Below are positions 6,736 to 10,376 of a stretch of DNA of 10,376 bases, piece by piece. The stretch's first letter is position 1. Every line of letters starts with the position of its first letter. Below the pieces are notes generated by a model. The model had not been told where the DNA came from and did no database searches. It was given only the letters and a program-made list of their open reading frames with translations. A program made the translations under genes and the position numbers. The stretch comes from JANYBT01 sp038211475 (lineage in GTDB: Bacteria > Acidobacteriota > Terriglobia > Terriglobales > Acidobacteriaceae). Location: assembly GCA_038211475.1 (NCBI GenBank), contig JBBQVN010000131.1:1-10376 (forward strand). The letters are read 5' to 3'.

Positions 6736-7452
6736 CTAAGAAAATCGCTTGGGCGACCGGTACAGGTCCTCCTTCTTAATGTATGCGGCGACCGAGGCCG
6801 GGACAAGTTTTCCCAAGGGTTTGTTTTTGGATACCGCATCGCGGATGGCAGTGGAGGAGACGCTGACGTTCAGGCCGTCGAGCAAATGCACCGTGACGCC
6901 GGGGAGAATGATGTCGCCTTTGGCTGGAGCTTTGGCAAAAGGTTGGGTGGCGGCGGCGCTTGGCCGGAGCGATGCGGGCAGCGAGTTGGCCACGTCGGCC
7001 AGCGAGAATCCGGGGCGGCTGGCTACGATGAAGGCGCACTCACTAAACAAAGCTTCGGCCTGATGCCATTTGGCGACATCGCGAAAGGCATCGAGTCCGA
7101 TGAGAAAGAAAAGGCGGTCGGCCTTTCTTAACGTGTGTTTGAGGCGGCGAACCGTATCGATGGAGTAGCTGGCTGCTGGAGTATTCTTCGCTTTTGCTTT
7201 GGGAGGATCGGCAGTTTCAGAGGGAGCTTCCAGCAACGAGGGGACAAAATCTTTTTCCTCGGCTGTAGCCAGGGCCAGCATGGCGTAGCGGTGCGAGAAA
7301 TCACTCAACGGAAGCTTTTGTTTATGCGGCGGAATGTGGTTGGGGACAAAGAGAACGCGCCCCAGTTTAAATCGGTCACAGGCAGCACGCGCCAGAGCGA
7401 GGTGGCCGGAGTGAACGGGATCGAAGGTGCCGCCGAAGAGAGCTATGTTCAT
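6736..7452 (-). CDS. nadD: Nicotinate-nucleotide adenylyltransferase NadD
   Basis: 238 residues. It transfers AMP from ATP to nicotinate mononucleotide to make deamido-NAD, in the shared part of NAD biosynthesis. The nucleotidyltransferase signature GGTFDPVHSGH (7-17) holds the catalytic (H/T)xGH-type histidines. Further marks are the VPNHIPPHK segment (36-44), SHRYAM (53-58), YSIDTVRRL (96-104), the GLDAFRDVAKWH block (119-130), SRP (145-147) and the C-terminal SSTAIR (199-204), matching the ISSTxIR motif. Two stretches are longer than in typical NadD proteins of about 200-215 residues: a Pro/Ala/Lys-rich insert at about 77-94 before YSIDT, and an Ala/Pro-rich one at about 158-180. Both look like surface loops. 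The ATG at 7450-7452 gives the canonical MNIALFGG start. It has no clear Shine-Dalgarno and follows the obgE stop by 32 bp. Confidence 0.95.
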   Translation of the reverse strand: MNIALFGGTFDPVHSGHLALARAACDRFKLGRVLFVPNHIPPHKQKLPLSDFSHRYAMLALATAEEKDFVPSLLEAPSETADPPKAKAKNTPAASYSIDTVRRLKHTLRKADRLFFLIGLDAFRDVAKWHQAEALFSECAFIVASRPGFSLADVANSLPASLRPSAAATQPFAKAPAKGDIILPGVTVHLLDGLNVSVSSTAIRDAVSKNKPLGKLVPASVAAYIKKEDLYRSPKRFS

Positions 7453-7475
7453 GGGCGCGAAGACGGTCGTAGGTC

Positions 7476-7504
7476 AGTATAGATTCAGGCGGGCTGATTT
7501 TCGA
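7476..7504 (-). promoter_or_regulatory. Possible internal promoter before nadD
   Basis: On the minus strand TCGAAA (7499-7504) and TATACT (7476-7481) are spaced by 17 bp. The -10 matches the sigma70 consensus at 5 of 6 positions and the -35 at 4 of 6. It overlaps the end of obgE and would give nadD a very short leader. Single matches of this quality occur by chance, so confidence is low. Confidence 0.25.
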
Positions 7505-8522
7505 GAGCAGAATCGCGCAAAGTCTGGACTCTGTCGGCCATCGCGTAAGTGAGTTCGGGAATGCCCTGGCCGGTGACCGCGGAAATGGGGTAAAAGGGAA
7601 GTTTCTTGCGAGTGCAATAACGCTTGAGTTTAGCTAGCCGGTCGGGATTTGCAGAGTCAATTTTGGAGGCGACCATGAGCACGGGTTTGTCCTCCAGATG
7701 AGCGCCAAAATTCTTTAATTCTCCGTCAATGACCTTGATGTCTTTGAGGATGTCGGCACGACCGCTGGCGTCCGATACATCCACCAGATGCACTAGCAAG
7801 CGAGTGCGTTCAATGTGACGCAGGAACTGTGTACCGATTCCCGCGCCTGCATGCGCGCCCTCGATGATGCCGGGGATGTCCGCGACCACGAAGGTGACTT
7901 CCTCGCGGGCTTCTCCAACCGCAACCACGCCCAAGTTCGGCTCGAGTGTGGTGAAGGGATAGTCGGCGATCTTAGGACGAGCGGCTGAAATTCGGGAAAT
8001 GAGCGTGGACTTGCCTACGTTGGGAAAGCCGACCAGCCCCACATCGGCAAGCAACTTGAGTTCGAGAAGGTAGTGGCGTTCTTCACCCTCGCCTCCCGGT
8101 TCAAACTCGCGCGGGGCCTGATGGGTGGAGGTGGCGAATTGGGCATTGCCGCGGCCGCCGCGTCCCGCACGGGCCGCGATGAAGCTCTGATCGGGCGCGG
8201 TGAAATCGAAAACCTTCTCGCCGGTATCTTCGTCGTACACCACGGTACCGACGGGGACTTTGAGAGTAATGTCCAAACCCTGTTTGCCGGTTTTATTGGA
8301 ACCTTCGCCATGGCGGCCGCGGCCTGCTTTGTGCTCGGGATTAAAGCGGAAGTGCAAGAGTGTGTTATGGCGCTGGCTGGATTCCATGATGACGTTGCCG
8401 CCGCGCCCGCCGTCTCCGCCGGAGGGGCCGCCGCGGGCGACGAATTTCTCCCGCCGGAATGCAACGCAACCGTTGCCGCCGTTGCCCGCTCGAATTTTGA
8501 TTTTGGCTTCGTCGAGGAACAT
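7485..8522 (-). CDS. obgE: Obg-family 50S assembly GTPase (ObgE/CgtA)
   Basis: 345 residues. Obg binds the 50S subunit late in assembly and links ribosome maturation to growth and the stringent response. Residues 1-158 are the glycine-rich Obg fold (NGGNGCVAFRREKFV, GGPSGGDGGRGG, ARAGRGGRGNAQFATSTHQAP). Residues 159-335 are the GTPase domain: G1 GFPNVGKS (165-172), the switch I YPFTT (188-192), G3 DIPG (215-218) with the EGAHAGAGIG segment, G4 SKID (286-289) and G5 SAVTGQG (314-320). G4 has Ser where most GTPases have Asn, a tolerated variant. The C-terminal extension (OCT domain or acidic tail) found in some Obg proteins is absent, hence the shorter length than the 390 residues of E. coli. 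The ATG at 8520-8522 gives the canonical MFLDEAKI start without a clear Shine-Dalgarno. The gene lies between a terminator-like hairpin upstream and nadD 32 bp downstream. Confidence 0.97.
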   Translation of the reverse strand: MFLDEAKIKIRAGNGGNGCVAFRREKFVARGGPSGGDGGRGGNVIMESSQRHNTLLHFRFNPEHKAGRGRHGEGSNKTGKQGLDITLKVPVGTVVYDEDTGEKVFDFTAPDQSFIAARAGRGGRGNAQFATSTHQAPREFEPGGEGEERHYLLELKLLADVGLVGFPNVGKSTLISRISAARPKIADYPFTTLEPNLGVVAVGEAREEVTFVVADIPGIIEGAHAGAGIGTQFLRHIERTRLLVHLVDVSDASGRADILKDIKVIDGELKNFGAHLEDKPVLMVASKIDSANPDRLAKLKRYCTRKKLPFYPISAVTGQGIPELTYAMADRVQTLRDSALENQPA

Positions 8523-8551
8523 GGGGACCAGGTCTTGCTATCAGCCTTTGG

Positions 8552-8586
8552 GTGAAAAGAGAATAGCCCCTCGACAAAAGGGGCTA
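8552..8586 (-). terminator. Terminator-like hairpin between rpmA and obgE
   Basis: tagcccct (8564-8571) and aggggcta (8579-8586) form a perfect 8-bp GC-rich stem with a 7-nt loop. On the minus strand the stem is followed directly by TTCTCTTTTC, a T-rich but interrupted tract. It lies 29 bp after the rpmA stop and about 40 bp before the obgE start. It most likely acts as a leaky intrinsic terminator or attenuator, letting part of the rplU-rpmA transcription continue into obgE. No obvious separate obgE promoter fits in the remaining space. Confidence 0.65.
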
Positions 8587-8615
8587 GCGAGTACCGCCCG
8601 AAAGCAGCGGAGAGA

Positions 8616-8885
8616 TTAGTTTTCAGCGAGCGCGATTGGTTCGACCATCACAAATTTGCCCAAATTGCCCCGGTCCATGAACTTGATGCGGCCGGAAATT
8701 TTGGCAAAGAGCGTGTCGTCTTTCCCGCGTCCAACGTTCAGACCGGGTTTTACGCGAGTGCCGCGCTGGCGAATGATGATGGTGCCGCCGGGGACAACCT
8801 GTCCGCCGAAAGCCTTGAAGCCGAGGCGCTGCGCGTTGGAATCGCGTCCGTTGCGGGAACTGCCTAACCCTTTTTTGTGTGCCAT
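8616..8885 (-). CDS. rpmA: 50S ribosomal protein L27
   Basis: 89 residues, against about 85 in E. coli. L27 lies near the peptidyl transferase centre, its N-terminal tail reaching the tRNA ends. The start MAHKKGLGSSRNGRDS, the core FGGQVVPGGTIIIRQRGT (about 26-43) and KPGLNVGRGKDDTLFA (46-61) are diagnostic. The N-terminus begins directly with MAHKKG, without the cleavable extension known from Firmicutes L27. The ATG at 8883-8885 has AGGAA about 8 nt upstream. rplU ends 93 bp before it, and the spacer contains two small perfect hairpins. The tail after the conserved core is short and unremarkable. Confidence 0.98.
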   Translation of the reverse strand: MAHKKGLGSSRNGRDSNAQRLGFKAFGGQVVPGGTIIIRQRGTRVKPGLNVGRGKDDTLFAKISGRIKFMDRGNLGKFVMVEPIALAEN

Positions 8886-8901
8886 GATTGGTTCCTAACC
8901 G

Positions 8902-8946
8902 GCGCCTGAGGCGCGTTGGTGATTTCTATCCAGGGGCGAAAGCCCC
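8902..8946 (-). other. Two short perfect hairpins in the rplU-rpmA spacer
   Basis: gcgcc-tga-ggcgc (8902-8914) and ggggc-gaaa-gcccc (8933-8946) are each 5-bp perfect stems with tight loops. They lie between rplU and the Shine-Dalgarno of rpmA. Read as minus-strand RNA the loops are UCA and UUUC. No T tract follows either, so they are more likely processing or stability elements than terminators, or simply chance in GC-rich DNA. Confidence 0.4.
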
Positions 8947-8978
8947 GAAAACATTACCGCTGAATCTAGTGCAACTTC

Positions 8979-9455
8979 TTATTTCTTAGCAGATGCCTTT
9001 TTAGCGGGTGCTTTTGTGACAGCCTTCTTGGCCGGAGCTTTCTTCTTCGCTGATTTCGCCCCAGGCGTGACATCGTGACCGTCTTCGGCAGGAGCGGCCT
9101 TCTTCACTTTCGGCTCTTTTTTGGGGAGCTCGGGGGCGTTGAAGGTCTGGCCGTTAAAGGCGATCTCCGTGATGCGGACGGCCGTATAGTCCTGGCGATG
9201 CCCGCGCAGTTTTTTGTACTGCTTCTTGCGCTTGTAATGGAAGACGAGGATTTTTTCGCCGCGGCCCTCTTCGACCACGGTGCCTACAACGCGTGCGCCG
9301 GAGTCGGGGCGAATCACGCTGCCCTCCGAGCCGGAGACTGCGACCACGTCGCCGAATTCCACCTTGCCGTCTTCAGCCGCAGACTTTTCCACTCGGATTA
9401 CATCGCCGGGCGCCACCCGGTACTGCTTGCCGCCGGCGCGGATGACCGCGTACAT
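8979..9455 (-). CDS. rplU: 50S ribosomal protein L21 with basic C-terminal extension
   Basis: 158 residues; typical L21 is about 103. It binds 23S rRNA in the 50S subunit. The L21 core is residues 1-108: MYAVIRAGGKQYRV at the start, GDVIRVEK (17-24), VVGTVVEEGRGEKILVFHYK (56-75), then RKKQYKKLRGHRQDYTAVRI (76-95), the L21 signature. From about residue 110 an extension of roughly 49 residues follows. It is rich in Lys, Ala and Pro, with PAKKA-like units in its last 25 residues (histone H1-like composition). The ATG at 9453-9455 is chosen over an in-frame ATG at 9509, because GGAGG lies 5 nt upstream and the protein starts at the conserved residue. It is the first gene of the cluster, driven by the promoter at 9607-9636. 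Confidence 0.97.
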   Translation of the reverse strand: MYAVIRAGGKQYRVAPGDVIRVEKSAAEDGKVEFGDVVAVSGSEGSVIRPDSGARVVGTVVEEGRGEKILVFHYKRKKQYKKLRGHRQDYTAVRITEIAFNGQTFNAPELPKKEPKVKKAAPAEDGHDVTPGAKSAKKKAPAKKAVTKAPAKKASAKK

Positions 9456-9600
9456 AGAAGCCTCCAAAAATCGAATGCGGCGCGCACGCGGGCGCGGCCG
9501 AGGTGCCAAAACTCTGCTTGCTGTGTTTGACCGCTGCGGCTCAAGCTACGGAGACCGGAAATGCGGGCGCGCCCAGAACGGGTCGCGGGTACAGGCAAAC
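9456..9600 (-). promoter_or_regulatory. Leader of rplU (candidate ribosomal-protein leader)
   Basis: If the promoter at 9607-9636 is used, transcription starts near 9600 and leaves an untranslated leader of about 145 nt. Within it, ttga-ccg (9527-9533) pairs with cgg-tcaa (9537-9544) across a 3-nt loop with one bulge. The palindrome gggcgcgccc spans 9565-9574, and further GC-rich self-complementary segments occur near 9480-9500. It ends in the Shine-Dalgarno GGAGG (cctcc at 9461-9465). L21 leaders that control rplU are known in other bacteria; whether this belongs to any known class is not shown here. Confidence 0.45.
9461..9465 (-). promoter_or_regulatory. Shine-Dalgarno deciding the rplU start
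   Basis: cctcc reads GGAGG on the minus strand, 5 nt before the ATG at 9455-9453. It rules out the in-frame ATG at 9509, which would add 18 Arg/Pro-rich residues not typical of L21. Confidence 0.8.
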
Positions 9601-9606
9601 TCCATT

Positions 9607-9636
9607 AGTGTAACGAAGAAAGCGGGTTCGGGTCAA
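9607..9636 (-). promoter_or_regulatory. Sigma70-type promoter of the rplU cluster
   Basis: On the minus strand TTGACC (9631-9636) and TACACT (9607-9612) are separated by 18 bp. They match the consensus at 5 of 6 and 4 of 6 positions, including the most conserved -10 bases. The site lies between the MDR-family gene and rplU, upstream of a conserved growth-related operon, where a strong promoter is expected. Confidence 0.65.
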
Positions 9637-9717
9637 TGCGACGGCGCTTCACGGCCCGATGCGCACAGTCTGAACGAAGAGGGTTATCTTGCTGGAATGC
9701 CCGCAGATCCCCAGACT

Positions 9718-10376
9718 TCAAATCTGCAACACAATCTTGCCATAATTCTTGCCGGCTTCCATCAGGCGATATGCGTCCGCCGCTTGTTCCAGAGGGAAGG
9801 TGTGGCCGACGATGGGTTGCAGGGCATCGTCGCCAATCCAAGTGTTGAGTTGTTTCCAGGCGGAGTCCATAAGTTCGCGATTGGCAGACAAGTAGGAGAG
9901 CCACAAGCCGTGGACGCTGGTGCCTTTTTCGTAGAGGGAGCGCGTGTCGATTGAGGGCTTGGCGCCAGTGGCGGCGCCGTAAGCGATAAGGCGGCCAAAG
10001 TCGCGCAGGCAGCGAACGCCCTTGGCGACGTGCTCGCCGCCCAGCATTTCAAACACCGCGTCCACGCCTTGGCCGCCAGTGAGTTCTTTGATGGCTTCTT
10101 CGTAATCGCGCTGCTTGTAGTTGATGCCGTGTTGCAGTCCGAGCTCTTTGACGCGAGCCAATTTCTCGTCCGAGGACGAAGTGCCAAACATCTCAAGTCC
10201 GAGAATTTTGCCGATCTGAACCGCAGCCGTGCCTACGCCGCCAGCCACCGCGTGAATCAGGACGCGAGCGCCGGAGGTCTTATCGAGCAGCCCGGCTTTC
10301 CAGAAGGCGAAGTAGGCGGTGAAAAAGTTTACGGGGAAGGCGGAGGCTTGCTCGAACGACCAGCTGTCCGGCACCG
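9718..10376 (-). CDS. MDR-family NAD(P)H:quinone oxidoreductase-like protein, C-terminal part
   Basis: Partial; the 5' end lies beyond base 10376, with 218 codons plus stop visible. The GTG codon at 10372-10374 is internal, not a start: PDSWSFEQASAFPVNFFTAY at the visible N-terminus is the usual mid-protein segment before the nucleotide-binding domain. The Rossmann motif is AVAGGVGTAAVQIG (visible residues 42-55). It is followed by FGTSSSDEKLARVKELG, NYKQRDY, and GVDAVFEMLGG, which fit zinc-independent MDR proteins of the quinone oxidoreductase/VAT-1-like branch. GRLIAYGAATG and the C-terminal FPLEQAADAYRLMEAGKNYGKIVL complete the pattern. No structural zinc Cys cluster is seen in the visible part. 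By family it reduces quinones or reactive enones with NAD(P)H in the cytoplasm; the substrate is unknown. It ends with TGA at 9718-9720, about 80 bp before the rplU promoter, and no clear terminator separates them. Confidence 0.9.
   Translation of the reverse strand, partial: VPDSWSFEQASAFPVNFFTAYFAFWKAGLLDKTSGARVLIHAVAGGVGTAAVQIGKILGLEMFGTSSSDEKLARVKELGLQHGINYKQRDYEEAIKELTGGQGVDAVFEMLGGEHVAKGVRCLRDFGRLIAYGAATGAKPSIDTRSLYEKGTSVHGLWLSYLSANRELMDSAWKQLNTWIGDDALQPIVGHTFPLEQAADAYRLMEAGKNYGKIVLQI

Noticed and set aside
6678..6839. Upstream extension of rsfS into nadD
   Set aside because: The extra 54 codons overlap the end of nadD in another frame, and the RsfS core begins exactly at the internal ATG (6677).
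8073..8619. Plus-strand frames across obgE
   Set aside because: They are low-complexity shadows of the glycine-rich Obg domain, with no start signals.
9681..9729. Possible terminator after the MDR-family gene
   Set aside because: Only a 4-bp inverted repeat around the stop codon is present, with no T tract.
1..10376. CRISPR arrays, tRNA genes, transposases, attachment sites and phage genes
   Set aside because: Reading both strands showed no regularly spaced repeats, no cloverleaf-like sequence and no transposase, integrase or phage proteins.

Overview
This is an ordinary-looking chromosomal window from a GC-rich bacterium. No rRNA, tRNA, CRISPR array, insertion sequence or phage gene is visible. 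Gene content and protein style (L21 and RsfS with long Lys/Ala-rich tails, an Obg without a C-terminal extension, frequent GTG starts) suggest an Acidobacteriota (Terriglobia-like) genome. That placement is inference from general resemblance, not from a search.

Layout from left to right. (1) 1-441, minus: N-terminal part of a PlsC-type acyltransferase, cut by the window edge. (2) 577-2205, minus: a 542-residue protein that I cannot name. Its last third carries a recognisable PD-(D/E)XK nuclease signature of the NucS/RecB-like type. (3) A 79-bp divergent intergenic region, then 2285-3736 tldD and 3767-5155 pmbA/tldE on the plus strand. These encode the two subunits of the TldD/TldE metalloprotease. 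(4) A 178-bp convergent spacer with a long imperfect stem-loop. (5) 5334-9455, minus, transcribed right to left: rplU (L21), rpmA (L27), obgE, nadD, rsfS and a class I SAM-dependent methyltransferase. A good sigma70-type promoter lies at 9607-9636, followed by a leader of about 145 nt. (6) 9718-10376, minus: C-terminal part of a zinc-independent MDR-family (quinone oxidoreductase-like) protein, cut by the window edge.

How the genes work together: the rplU-rpmA-obgE-nadD-rsfS cluster is a widely conserved ribosome assembly and growth-control block. It holds two 50S proteins, a 50S-assembly GTPase, the NAD adenylyltransferase and the 50S silencing factor. A terminator-like hairpin between rpmA and obgE probably lowers read-through from the abundant ribosomal protein genes into the GTPase gene. 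The methyltransferase starts 3 bp after rsfS and so looks like the last gene of the unit. TldD and TldE form one protease from two adjacent genes.

No obviously new multi-gene system is present. The best lead is the uncharacterised nuclease-like protein divergent from tldD. Next come the Lys/Ala-rich tails shared by two ribosome-associated proteins of the same operon, and the rplU leader.
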